From the NCBI GenBank assembly GCA_031761405.1, contig JASEVX010000013.1, forward strand, positions 50,396,227 through 50,460,226: a stretch of 64,000 nt of DNA, read 5' to 3'. The notes under the pieces are model-generated. The model worked only from the letters and a program-made list of their open reading frames with translations, ran no database searches and was not told the DNA's origin. This document shows positions 23,860 through 34,399 of this stretch, piece after piece (positions within the stretch are counted from its first letter, which is position 1; the number at the start of each line of letters is the position of its first letter). Origin of the DNA: Serripes groenlandicus (Eukaryota > Mollusca > Bivalvia > Cardiida > Cardiidae). The translations under genes and the position numbers were made by a program.

Positions 23860-24570
23860 TAATTTATTGAAGACAGGTCAGGTTGAAGTCAATATAGCTC
23901 AAAACAAAATAAATATAGTTAAGTAAAACTATTTAAACGAGTCAGGTTTAGATAATAATTGATAATTCTTATAAAGTATTAAGGTCAGGTTCAAGATCAT
24001 ATTGTTAAGTTAAACCTCTCAAATACCATGATCAGGTTAATATTGTTTAGTTATACTTTTTATTCGGGGCCGATAGTGTTGAGTTATAATTGTTATGAAT
24101 GTCAGGATCAGTTTAATAGATTTGAGTAATCATATTGTGGGAAGGTCAATACATATATGTTTATTAAGGTCGGGATCAGGTCAATATTGTTACGTCTTAC
24201 TATTGTATAACGGTCTGAATCATTTCAATAGTGTCGAGTAACTGATATTGCAGTGAGGGCAGGTTCTGATAAATATTGTAAACTAATTCTTCTTTACAAA
24301 ATGCAGGATCAGGTCGAAATTGTCATGAACACACTTTGATATTTAAGGTCACGATCTGGCCAAAATTGTTAAGTAATACTTATGTACAAAGGCCAATATT
24401 TTCGTGCAATGTTTCTACTATAAATATATGCTTCTGAATATCGGTCAGATTGAGGTCGATATTATTCAGTAATAGTTGTATCCAAAGGTCAAGATTAGAT
24501 GAATAGTGTTAAAGAATGTTTTGTATAAAGGTTAGGACGAGGTCAATATTGTTAAGTAGTAGTGTTGTTA
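23860..24570. repeat. ~45-60 bp AGGTCAGGATCAGGTCAATA array, copy 1
   Basis: Phrases like GGTCAGGATCAGGTCAATAT then TGTTAAGTAATACTATTGTA recur with variable spacing across the region. The same family forms a larger array at 55640-56790. At its right end it passes into R2 copy 4. Confidence 0.7.
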
Positions 24571-24579
24571 CCCTTTACA

Positions 24580-25559
24580 AAGCATCCAGAGGATGTTCAA
24601 ATTAAAAAAAAGGAAAGACATTTTCAACGTTCCATGAAATTTATAATGTCCAATGATAAACACCTGTCTTAAAGATTGATAAAATTGCCTACATCTATCA
24701 AGCCCGTCCGATTTACTTCCCTTTAACTTAAAACGGAACACATGTAAACATTTCGGGTTTTCGTGTAACACATTTATGTTCCAGTGCCAATTGAACAAAC
24801 ATCTTTTCATTTATATTTTCATATAAGGTAAGATCGCTTGTGTTTAACATAACACACCAGTATACGTATTGTGTCACAGTAAAAACGGACCTCAGGAGTT
24901 TATGACCATGATAGACATGGAACTGCCTGCGCCAATGCCAAATAATATAAGGCTCTTTTTCGTTCGATACCATGCATCTAAGTCGGTAACGAAAATGGCT
25001 ATCAATATAAGGGTCGTAAGCTCAAACCCTGACTTCGCCATTTATTATTCTGTCCGATGGTTGATGAAAGTCAATATATATCCCATCGTTTTCTGATTAT
25101 ATAACATTCCGAAGGTCGGACACGTCTTACGTTTGAAATGCTTAATAGCATATGTATAACGGTTATTAATCATGCTCGATGTCGACTTCCTCGAAACATT
25201 ATTAGCACTCGGGCCGTTACTGTTGAGAAATACCCAAGGCAGATCCCGTTAATCGCTTAATTCTTGTACGAACATCGTCGAGCTTATGAATGCTACTATA
25301 CGTCGACCTTGTCCGGAAATCACCAATTTGTTTGTATTCTAGTCAATAATGTCAAGGGCTTTTGAGTCCTAATACATCTGCGTACTATCTAACTAGATTT
25401 TTTACTTTCCATCTACATGTAATTTACTCCCAGATAAATATTTCACAAACTATAAAATTGTAAGCCCGTTAGCTTTACACAAAATCGCATCAGAACCATC
25501 CCAATAACGGTCAGTAAATGAGACCGCAAATCGCAAGATATGGCTCATATCTAATGTAC
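24580..25559. repeat. Composite dispersed repeat R2, copy 4
   Basis: Blocks in order: TTACTTCCCTTTAACTTAAA, TTATGTTCCAGTGCCAATTG, TCACAGTAAAAACGGACCTC, ACTGCCTGCGCCAATGCCAA, decayed 46 bp units at 25170-25330, and TAACGGTCAGTAAATGAGAC. This is the most complete copy without an expanded array. Confidence 0.6.
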
Positions 25560-25810
25560 ATGTGGCTGCTTGGTTCGGTTAACGGTAGCATGTTTGTCTC
25601 CAGGGCGAGATGACGCGGGATCAATCCACAAACGGGTTTAACGAGGGACTTTGGTAGTTAAGACTTTCCCTCCGTGTGGCTCAGGATTGTGGGGTAAGTT
25701 TTTTGACTGATTCGCTTGTGTCAGGGTCATTAGACTAGTAGTACTGGCGACCTATCTATGACCTATGAACCGCCATGATACAACTGAAACATATGCTGGC
25801 GAGTTTACTG
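25560..25810 (+). mobile_element. SINE at the end of R2 copy 4
   Basis: Degenerate head (GGTTCGGTTAACGGTAGCAT), CTCAGGATTGTGGGGTAAG, TTCGCTTGTGTCAGGGTCAT and a tail GAACCGCCATGATACAACTG. It corresponds to 12083-12310 and 59408-59600. Confidence 0.6.
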
Positions 25811-25984
25811 CTATCCTTCAAGTTTGCTTAGTCACTGAAGTCTAATAAGTTATACACTTTAAAACACTAAAATATAAGACTTATGAACAACTCATATTAT
25901 CACGACTCATGAACTATACACAACACTTGAATAATGCTCTAGTATTGCATATCATTTGATTTATTGAGGTAATGAGACATAAGT

Positions 25985-26065
25985 CGTGACCGAGTGGTTA
26001 GCATGCCAAATTTAAACAAGACGACGCGAGTTTGAATCATGCTCGCAGTAGTCAGTAAAAATAAC
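25985..26065 (+). mobile_element. tRNA-like SINE head
   Basis: An A-box-like GACCGAGTGGTTAGC and a B-box-like GAGTTTGAATC are present with spacing as in a tRNA. A paralogous tRNA-like piece with B-box GGGTTCGATTC lies at 60045-60110, at the matching place beside the second gene's flank. Confidence 0.5.
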
Positions 26066-26139
26066 TTTTATACAATAAACATATTCTTTGTACTCATTAG
26101 TCGACCACTGATCATCAATTTTTAGGATCGTAGTAATAC

Positions 26140-26730
26140 ATATGAGCCACGTCTGGCGATTTGGGATCGTATTGCCTCTCCGGTCTGGCATCATTTACAG
26201 TAAATATTGAAGTTCAACTATTGAGGTTAAACGTCAAGATTTTTGTCAAAATAAACTTTGAAATCTGTAAAAACAAATATATGCAGGCAGTACATACTCT
26301 GGTGAGACTGTGCATGTGCGCAGACTTGCATAAGTATTGTCTGTACAACGATGCCTTAACACCTTGAATCGCGACACGCTGCTCATAGATTGTTATATTG
26401 TGTTTTAACGTTTCAGTTCAGTAACAACATGTAGATGTTTCATGGAAGCATGATCACTTGGTAGACAAACCAGTTCTACACTAGAAAGTGTGCCTTGCCC
26501 AAAAAGGATATTAAATCATGAATGCAGCGATTAAGGATCGAGCAAGGGGCGCCCGAATCCATACCCCTGACGATTACCACTCAGCTACGGCTGCTTCCTA
26601 AGCTAAGTATTCACGGTAAACAAATGCTTTTTATACATATCACGATGACCCTCAATGTCAATGCTCATCAGCTTAGCCTCAATAGATAAATCAACTATGC
26701 TGTCATGTTGGTCTTCATCATTCTTACTAT
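26140..26730. repeat. 3' flank of first nucleotidyltransferase gene, paralogous to 60170-62310
   Basis: GCCACGTCTGGCGATTTGGG, CCTCTCCGGTCTGGCATCAT and TCACGATGACCCTCAATGTC all have counterparts at 60197, 60228 and 62237. Within it, 26568-26640 holds a single tRNA-like monomer (CCACTCAGCTACGGCTGCTT) that corresponds to the tandemly expanded unit at 60600-62215. Confidence 0.75.
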
Positions 26731-26734
26731 ATGT

Positions 26735-28876
26735 TTAATTTATCATTTTACTTAGTAAAATTAACATATGCCATTTAGCTGAATTCTTAAATGGCCTTCC
26801 TTTCCATGATTTACTAAAAAATGACCATGCTGCTTGTAATTCATTTAACTGTAAACATATCCATCCCAACAGGTTCAGTGCTGTCTCTTTGTGTCCAAGA
26901 TTGAGGTCCGTGTACAGAACGTGTATTAGTTTGTCCACAGCTGTTTCTGTTTCTGCCTTTTTCTTCATTTGAGAATAAAGTAAGTATTGTAAAAAGTACA
27001 GATATATCTGTGAATCTACAGTTATCCAGTTTAACCAGTAATCCCGACTCGTTTCAAATTCCGAGCCCGGTTTTGTATACACATTACGAAACAACTCGTA
27101 TTGAAGAGCTGCATGTACAAGACCGACTTGAGATGGATGAAATACCATACATCCTGTGGTACAGTGACGTCGGAAGTCTTTGATTGACATGTCACCCACT
27201 CGTAGTTTTTCAGCGAGAGCGGGATTTGAATGACATTTATAACTTCGGCATCCACACAGAGATATTACATAAGGTTCTAAACTAGTTTCACATGCCACTA
27301 GAATACACTTACATTCCTCTGCACGATGTTCAGATTGAATGTATAACGATGCCAATGATAACTTTGACGAGATAAGGTCAAAGTCTGTACTAGTTCCTGG
27401 GATTACATTTTGAAATCTGACAGACCACATACATGATAAATCTCCTCCTGACACGTACTGGGAAAACCGACACTGTTCATATTGTAATTGTATATGGGGA
27501 ATTAAAGAGTCAAGTGCCATTCTTACATCTGTTGTAGTATGTTCTATGACATGGTTTGTATTTTGTAGATACAGCAGAAGTTGCTTCGCCCAATTCATAT
27601 AACCATTAAGTGTGTCATACGATAAACTCGTGCGACTCAAGAAGCTGTTTCTGGCACTGTATATGTCGTTTGTAATATACCCACAGCTTAAAAGTATTGG
27701 TTGACGTATGGTACTCGTTTTATCCAGACTACATACCAGTTCAGAATCACACAATTTAGATTTAAACAGTTCACCTAAATTTACACAAGTAAGTGTACAT
27801 AGAAAGTTGACACCACTATCGAAAATGTCGATTAAAATATTTTCTATCGTTTTCAAGGTTATGGGGCTGAGTTTATCGAACATATTTTCTTCTGGAATGA
27901 AATAATTGGGACAATGCTTTGACTTCACCCATTTTAATAGACGTATAAGACAAAGTCGTGCACACAATATAAGGTTGTTATCCTTCCAAATATGTCTTTG
28001 GGTACTTTCAATGGTATAGAACAGACTTGTTTTGCAATGATATGATGAGATAGAATCACCGACCTTTGATTCTATGATATCTTTCTTTATCATCTTGAGA
28101 AGAATGTAACACTTGTGTTGTGTTTCGTTCAGACTTGACATGAGGTCACGTTCTTGAAGTGAGAATGAAACTCGCCATTCGGCCGACTTGTTGTCACTAT
28201 GAGGATGTCCAACACCAACAAGAAAGCAACCGTATGAACCCATTGCACTAAGCTGTTTCTGTGATGGCCAGTCGTACTTTCGTGTCCTGTGTAACCAGTA
28301 ATTGGCCGATCTCGGTATTTGTCTACACCTTAATGCATATACGACATCCAATGGATAAGAACCATGTTCAGCCGGAAACGTGGCCGCTGGACCATTCCGA
28401 GATGTGTTATGTACACCAGTCAGTTCTGCATGTGTAAAACATAGTTTATCTTTCCGATAGATATGTGACTCACTTTCTTCTGATACATTACATATTTCAA
28501 CTGAAAGTGGAAGTTGATCATAATCAATCTGAAGACGAACATATCCAGGTTTGGTTACTTCATCAGATAACATAAGGTAAGACATTCCCTGTTGTTTAGA
28601 CTCGACTAAATTGTCTACAACAGGAACTTCTTCGTGACAATATATCACATCAATATCTGAATTTAAACCGGGTGTAGTTGTCCCTTCGCAAGTACTTCCC
28701 ACTTGATAATATGATATTTTGTTTGGCGTTTTTTCATACAATTGATTTTCAAACGTGAATAGTATCTCCTGAAATATAGCAAACTCCCAGTATGTCTTCC
28801 TGGTGTACTCAGATGCGCCTATAACATCAAGTACTTTATGCAGACGCTTAGACAAATCTTCATTGGCATTGTCCAT
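26735..28876 (-). CDS. Mab-21/cGAS-like nucleotidyltransferase with TPR-like C-terminal region
   Basis: A single exon encodes about 713 aa. From Met at 28876: helical N-terminus; nucleotidyltransferase core with G60-S61, E64-G65 and acidic pair D74/D76 (NSDIDVIY); third likely metal-binding D177 in LDVVYALRC; then WRVSFS (234-239), YHCKTSL (279 on) and NYFIPEEN (324-331), typical of the Mab-21 helical domain. Residues 340-713 are an extra helical region with TPR-like segments (near 500-525 and 666-690) and a Cys motif, RRHCTTGCMVF (569-579). Family members include cGAS and cGAS-like receptors, which make cyclic dinucleotides after ligand binding in the cytosol. The intact acids suggest activity, but ligand and product are unknown. 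The frame extends to an ATG at 28903, but a splice acceptor at 28889-28888 makes the Met at 28876 the better start. A paralogue lies at 62516-64000. Confidence 0.9.
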   Translation of the reverse strand: MDNANEDLSKRLHKVLDVIGASEYTRKTYWEFAIFQEILFTFENQLYEKTPNKISYYQVGSTCEGTTTPGLNSDIDVIYCHEEVPVVDNLVESKQQGMSYLMLSDEVTKPGYVRLQIDYDQLPLSVEICNVSEESESHIYRKDKLCFTHAELTGVHNTSRNGPAATFPAEHGSYPLDVVYALRCRQIPRSANYWLHRTRKYDWPSQKQLSAMGSYGCFLVGVGHPHSDNKSAEWRVSFSLQERDLMSSLNETQHKCYILLKMIKKDIIESKVGDSISSYHCKTSLFYTIESTQRHIWKDNNLILCARLCLIRLLKWVKSKHCPNYFIPEENMFDKLSPITLKTIENILIDIFDSGVNFLCTLTCVNLGELFKSKLCDSELVCSLDKTSTIRQPILLSCGYITNDIYSARNSFLSRTSLSYDTLNGYMNWAKQLLLYLQNTNHVIEHTTTDVRMALDSLIPHIQLQYEQCRFSQYVSGGDLSCMWSVRFQNVIPGTSTDFDLISSKLSLASLYIQSEHRAEECKCILVACETSLEPYVISLCGCRSYKCHSNPALAEKLRVGDMSIKDFRRHCTTGCMVFHPSQVGLVHAALQYELFRNVYTKPGSEFETSRDYWLNWITVDSQIYLYFLQYLLYSQMKKKAETETAVDKLIHVLYTDLNLGHKETALNLLGWICLQLNELQAAWSFFSKSWKGRPFKNSAKWHMLILLSKMIN

Positions 28877-28885
28877 TTCTCGTCT

Positions 28886-28903
28886 ATCTGTAATAATAAG
28901 CAT
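28886..28903 (-). promoter_or_regulatory. Likely splice acceptor before the start codon
   Basis: The minus strand reads TTATTATTACAG followed by ATAGACGAGAAATGGAC, a pyrimidine/A-rich run ending in AG (28889-28888). If used, the first nine residues of the longer frame are intronic, and the gene has a 5' UTR intron and an intronless coding region. Confidence 0.55.
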
Positions 28904-28921
28904 AATTATGCACTGACAATT

Positions 28922-29047
28922 AGTTGCTTGTACTGTTGTGTGGAGTACTGGTGTGAGAAAACCAGGAAATGCATGAGTAGGTGAACTGGCCGCCGTGATA
29001 TAACTGATAAATTGTTAAAAACGGCGTTAAACCCCAATCAATCAATT
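28922..29047 (+). mobile_element. SINE 3' half next to the first gene's start
   Basis: TACTGGTGTGAGAAAACCAGG, GTAGGTGAACTGGCCGCCGT, and a tail AAAACGGCGTTAAACCCC with (ATCA)n. It lies in antisense orientation about 50 bp upstream of the likely start codon, so it is in the promoter, the 5' UTR or a 5' intron of the gene. Confidence 0.8.
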
Positions 29048-29189
29048 GTACTGGGACTTCAACTTAAATTTAAATCAATGTTCCAAAGTCAATGTATAAA
29101 GCATATTGAAGACGTATAGCTATATTCATTCATTGCCGTCACAGTTTGCCGTTATAACGACCCTAAGACGATTTTTGAAATAACTTGTT

Positions 29190-29452
29190 AAGCTTAAGTG
29201 ATTTTATGGTAAAGCGTGTGACTCGGATGTGGGAGGTTACGGGTCCGATCCTTAATCGGGTCATGACATAGACTTTACACTTGAAGGCAATAGCTGACCT
29301 CCTTGGCACTCTGAGTTCTTTTTACGACTGACTAACTTGTATCAGGATCAATGGCACAGAAGTACTGTAAACTCACATAGGAAATGCCCTATTATAACTG
29401 ATATACGTGATATAGGTTGAAATAGGCGTAAACAATAAACAATCAATCAATC
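29190..29452 (+). mobile_element. tRNA-derived SINE, diverged
   Basis: The head has TGGTAAAGCGTGTGACTCGG and a B-box-like GGGTCCGATCC, followed by GGCACTCTGAGTTC, AACTTGTATCAGGATCAATG and the tail TAGGAAATGCCC...TTGAAATAGGCGTAAAC ending in AATCAATCAATCAATT. Confidence 0.75.
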
Positions 29453-32400
29453 AATTTATCGTAATGACGTTTGCACATCTTATGTTGTATATTCCTGACA
29501 CATAAAGTGGCAACATCTACAAGAGAATAACAAAGTATTTAGTCGTTCGAAACGTCTCATGTGAACGTCAACAAACTAAACAATATCTTATTTCTTTTTA
29601 ACGAATTATTTGTTCTCACAAAATATATGAGTTATTGTTTTTAGTACGTATTTCAACCTTTAACCTTCGGCGTTCTGTTAAACTACACCTTTGCTGCAAA
29701 TAGCCCTAGTATTGTCCCGATATTTTATCTCTTTGATGTGTTTTTTCAATTAAGAGAACTATTCAAATTATGGAATCAACATAGAGGATCAATTCTCAAG
29801 AAAATATCAAATTATCAGTAAAAGCATATATTTCATGTGTCGGTAGGCACGTATGAATTCGGAGTTCTGGGCCAATTGACTTGTGACGTAGTGAACAGGT
29901 GCGCATTTTGTAACGCTAGCGAAACAACCCTCGACCCTCACGCTGTAGAGCAATGTATATCTGCAGAGCTCCAGATAAGATGCGTGAATACGTGATCACG
30001 CATTGAAATGCAGACAAAACATCGCACTCGGCATTAATGAATAGACAGATTGGAAGTTTTACAAACAAATATTACGTTATATATTGATGTTGCATATATT
30101 ATAGACCCCAAAGCAATCCACAATATTTCACACTATGAGGCAATCAAACATAAGCATTTTGATATACTTACAGGCATAAAATCCATTTGTTATGAATTAT
30201 GAAAGTAATTTGTTTTGTCTTGAAATGCATTGCATACTTAAGTAGTTAATGGGAGGTAATTAAATAATATTTGTAAATATGTGTAAAATATTTATTAAAG
30301 CAAATTATAAATTCAAAATTGTGCAGTAAAGGGAGCAAATGCTTAAATTGAGCAATTTGTCACGTTCTAACAATGTTTCCTGCTGCAGAACATCAACATG
30401 TTGTCATTATGATAATCATTTCTCTATCTTAAATTTACTATTTTGTGTGCATGGATACACAGGAAGTATATATCGCTGGAGTTCAGAGTTTTTAATTAAC
30501 TGTTTAAACTGTTGCATGGATACATAGGAAGTGTATGGGTGAATTCCTATTTAAGGTTAAAATCATAATAGATAAGTTAAACTATTTTGACCTTCCTTAT
30601 TTTGGGGTGATGGGCTTCCTGTAGTGATTACTCATTTATGATTATTTTAGAGACTGAAAAATATTTGACACAAGTAATTATCTGGAGCTCTGTATCACTC
30701 AGAGATGCCAACAAATTGAGTTGCTTCAGACTGTATGCAGAGATTTGTGAAATAATCGGTTAGAATGAAAAACAAAACACTTAAACGCTCACAGGAAAAT
30801 CTCACCATTTTTGTCTTCATTTCCAACTTGAAAACGGTGTTCTAATTATAGACCATTACTTTATATTTATCAGCCAATCGGGCAAAGTTGTGCATACATA
30901 CTGTACACCTTGGTTGAAATCAAAATTACTTTGTGAATACCCCATAGGACACATGAAAACTGTTATATCACTCCATCAATTATTGATCAATTCATCATAT
31001 GGGCTTATTCATAATCTCCATCAAATTCCAGTCAGATTCAAAACTGGGTAACATGGACAAATCTTGTGATCACATCAGAGGCAAATATTTCATACAAAGT
31101 TATGAAAAATCATCCAAACCTTTATCTCTATAAAAAACAGGTCAATATCGAAAATGGGTCAATAGGACAAATTCTGGGAAAACAATGTGAATACAATAGT
31201 TTAGTAACTGGTATAACAAATGTTCTTTTGCAACTTGTTTTTGGCTGGGATCTCAAATTTAGAAATCGATTTGTTTTTTATTCAGTTTATTGGATAAAGC
31301 CATAATTAAAAATGTCATGTAAAGTGGTGCTATTTCACATATATGTGTTTCAATTGTATGTGATGTTTGTTTCAAAAGTGCTTCATGACTTCACTTCTTA
31401 AAGAGAGCAGCTGAGAAATGTTATAATCATTAAGTGGTAGAACAATTATATACTTCATTACCATAAATTGTGATCATTTGAAAAGGGAAGACATCTAGTC
31501 AAAGATGCAGTTCTCCAAGGTTTTTGTTACTTAGAAATGTAACACTTTCCCATATACAACAAATCTGCAGCAGCTCACTTTGAAAACATCTTGGCAAAAA
31601 TATGGTAATTCTATTAATGAAAGAACAATATTTGATTATTTCTAACACTGAGAACATTATGGCAAAAGGAGAAATTTCTCATCTCGAGCAATTTTACCTG
31701 TTACCACAGTGTTTTCAAAAGTTGTCTGCTGCAGAGGCTTCAGAAAGCGTCTATTTGTGGGAAAGGGTTAACTATGCTTGTCATTATCTATGTGTGTTAA
31801 CATCCAAAAAATGTTTGTCATGATGCATTTAATTTATCAACGATCAGTAAATCATATATTCATACCAATACAGTATTAGGACACTTAGAACATATCTATG
31901 TATTTATACTTTTCATATTTTAACATAAAATTGTTTGTAGAAGATATTTGCTCATTTCAGATATCTAACCCATTACCTCATGTAGAGACTTTCTGATGAC
32001 ATTGCTGAAGACATCTTCTGAAAACATTTTGACTGAAGTAGAACTTGCTTCTGTATCACATTTGAGCAATACCTACTTTTGCCACAATATTTTCTTCCCC
32101 TTTTCCAGAGATATATATTATTGCAAAGATTTGTTCAAAGTCGTCTGCTGTAGACGTGTTGTATGAAGGAAAAGGTTAATTAACAAAATTTAGCAAAAAT
32201 TAGATGATCTAAATCTTTACTATATTGCTGATGTTGTGATTTAAGTTTTAACTGAAAGGGTAGAGTAAGAAATGTAATAAAAAGAACATAGTATGCAACA
32301 GTACGGCTGGCATATTTAACCTGTTATGTTACTACATGTGCATGTTTATTTTTAAAATGAATCCTGTTTTCACAATCATCATTAAACACCCAGTATATTA

Positions 32401-32640
32401 CAGTATATATTGAACATTCCTGGTAAATATTAGAAAATAATCACAAATTAAGAAAGTCTGCCCCAAAAGCCTGTCAATTGATAAAGATATATCTTTAAAA
32501 TATATATGGACACAGTTTATTTATAATCGTAAAATAGCATAGATCGTCTAAAATTTCCTAAATTAAAAAGCAAGTTTTAAACAAACAACAAACATGATCA
32601 AATGCAATTACTAATTACATATTCCAAAACATGCTCAAAA
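29453..32640. other. No gene recognised
   Basis: AT-rich. Clear copies of the dispersed motif lie at 31711 (CAAAAGTTGTCTGCTGCAGA) and 32131 (CAAAGTCGTCTGCTGTAGAC), and a weaker one near 30378. Frames of up to 79 codons show no domain; the one from 31602 contains the dispersed motif. Confidence 0.5.
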
Positions 32641-32649
32641 TAATTCGTT

Positions 32650-32884
32650 ACTGACTGGCCTGTGTCAGGATAAATGGAGTAGTTGTACTGGTAGCTTACG
32701 CAGGAAACGCCGTGATATAACTGTAGCATTGTTGAAACGCCGTGTTATAACTAATGCATTGTTGAAACGCCGTGATATATCTGAAGGATTGCTGAAACGC
32801 CGTGATATATCTGAAGCATTGTTGAAACGCCGTGATATAACTCAAGCATTGTTGAAACGCCGTGATATAACTTAACACAAATGT
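32650..32884 (+). repeat. SINE tail amplified as a 30 bp tandem repeat (six units)
   Basis: A SINE body (GGCCTGTGTCAGGATAAATGG, TACTGGTAGCTTACGCAGG) leads into GAAACGCCGTGATATAACTG plus TAGCATTGTT. GAAACGC starts at 32704, 32734, 32764, 32794, 32824 and 32854, an exact 30 bp period. Elsewhere the tail has one unit. The 69-codon minus-strand frame here is an artefact of the 30 bp period. Confidence 0.9.
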
Positions 32885-32919
32885 TGAAAGCTGCGTACAA
32901 CGCAAACAAAATATATCAA

Positions 32920-34035
32920 CATCACATTTTTTTCCCTCTGCTTAGCTACATCACGAAACATGGTGTGTAACCTTAACTCCAACATTTTGTTTAGTTATAT
33001 CACGGCACATGTTGTTTTCTCTGCTTTCAAAATTTAGCCATATCAAAACACATGACGTTAAAATTTGTTTCCAACAGTTAAATTGTAATATCATGACACA
33101 TTGAGTCATAATCTGCATCAACAGTATTAATGTTAGTTTAAACTTATTTATTTTAAATATTAATATTGTAATGTTATTACACAGTGTTTAACTCTACATG
33201 CGAATTATGATTTACTCTGCTTTCAACAAATGCAAAGTTATACCGAGGAGCTTAACTTTGCTTTGATAACTTTTATATGTTGTCTGTGTTTTATTGTGCT
33301 TTCAGAACTTTTATATTTATGTCACGGAGCACGAAAATTTACTCTGCTTTCAACATTATAGTTAATATATCGAGACAAAATGTGTATATTCAAGCTTTCT
33401 ACACTATCATAGTTAGATCGGAGCGAGTAGTTGTTAACCCTGCTTTCAACAATATTTCAGTTATCTCAGATCATTTCAATGTTATCAGAGCGAATATACA
33501 GTATTATATTTGCATCACTCAGAATGGTATTCAATATTATTTTAACTCCTCTTCTCAGAAAGGTGTGTACTCGGCTTTCAACAGTATTAATGTTGAACCA
33601 ATTAACATGGTGCTTACTTTGCGTTCAAAGGTTTTCAACAGTGTTATAGTAACATCACTCAGAAAGGTATCTGCTCAGCCTTCAACAGTATAAATGTTGC
33701 ACCACTCAACATGGTGTTTACTCTACTTTCAACAGCATTATAGTTACATCACTCAGAATGGTATTTACTCTGATTCAACAGTTTTAATGTTGCACTACTC
33801 AACATAGTTTTACTTCGCCTTCAACAGTATTATAGTTACATCCCTCAGAATGGGGTTTATGCTTTCATAGTTACGTCACTCAACACGGCGTTTATTCTTC
33901 TTTCAACAATAGTATAGTTAATTCACTCAGAATGATGTATGCTCTGCTTTCAACAGTTTAATAGTTTAATCACTCAGAAAGGTGTCTACTCAGCATTAAA
34001 AATCATTAATTTTGGACCACTCACCATGATGTACG
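32920..34035. repeat. ~46 bp array (CACTCAGAATGG / CTTTCAACAGTAT units)
   Basis: TCACTCAGAA or a variant lies near 33513, 33655, 33748, 33838, 33925 and 33970; spacings are multiples of about 46 bp. Two unit types seem to alternate (TTATAGTTACATCACTCAGA and TGTTGCACCACTCAACATGG), both followed by TACTCTGCTTTCAACAG. Units near 32990-33110 are older. An isolated related unit lies at 52700-52750. The 138-codon frame at 33277 reads through the array and is not a gene. Confidence 0.8.
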
Positions 34036-34399
34036 CACTATTATGTCTATTTTTGTTGTTTTTGAGAACAACTGATTTAGTAAAGAAAGCAGTAGTAGTA
34101 GCAGTGTACAACCAAGGCAGCTTCGACTCTCCAAACCTTGTAAAATTACTTGACAAAATAAACCTAACCATGACCTCTTTGCCAATATTTATCATATTAT
34201 AAAGAACATATTAATTATCATCACATCTAAACTGTGCGCCATTTATCCTACAATATTTACTGAAATCAATCTGCAAATTAGGTTTTATTGTCATGCTGAT
34301 ATATTAATGTTTGCAGATGACTTTGCATTAGCCTCAGATACAGCATATGGTTTGTAAAAACAAAATTTCTGTTCAGTTAACGAATTAAGAAATGGCAAA

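Noticed and set aside
28876..28903. Upstream ATG at 28903 as the start of the first nucleotidyltransferase
   Set aside because: The added residues MLIITDRRE span a good splice acceptor and read through likely intron sequence; the Met at 28876 is preferred.
32696..32905. 69-codon minus-strand frame with a repeated YITAFQQ peptide
   Set aside because: It is the 30 bp-period amplified SINE tail read as protein.
33277..33693. 138-codon plus-strand frame
   Set aside because: It runs through the ~46 bp array; composition is repeat-driven and a second overlapping frame is also open.
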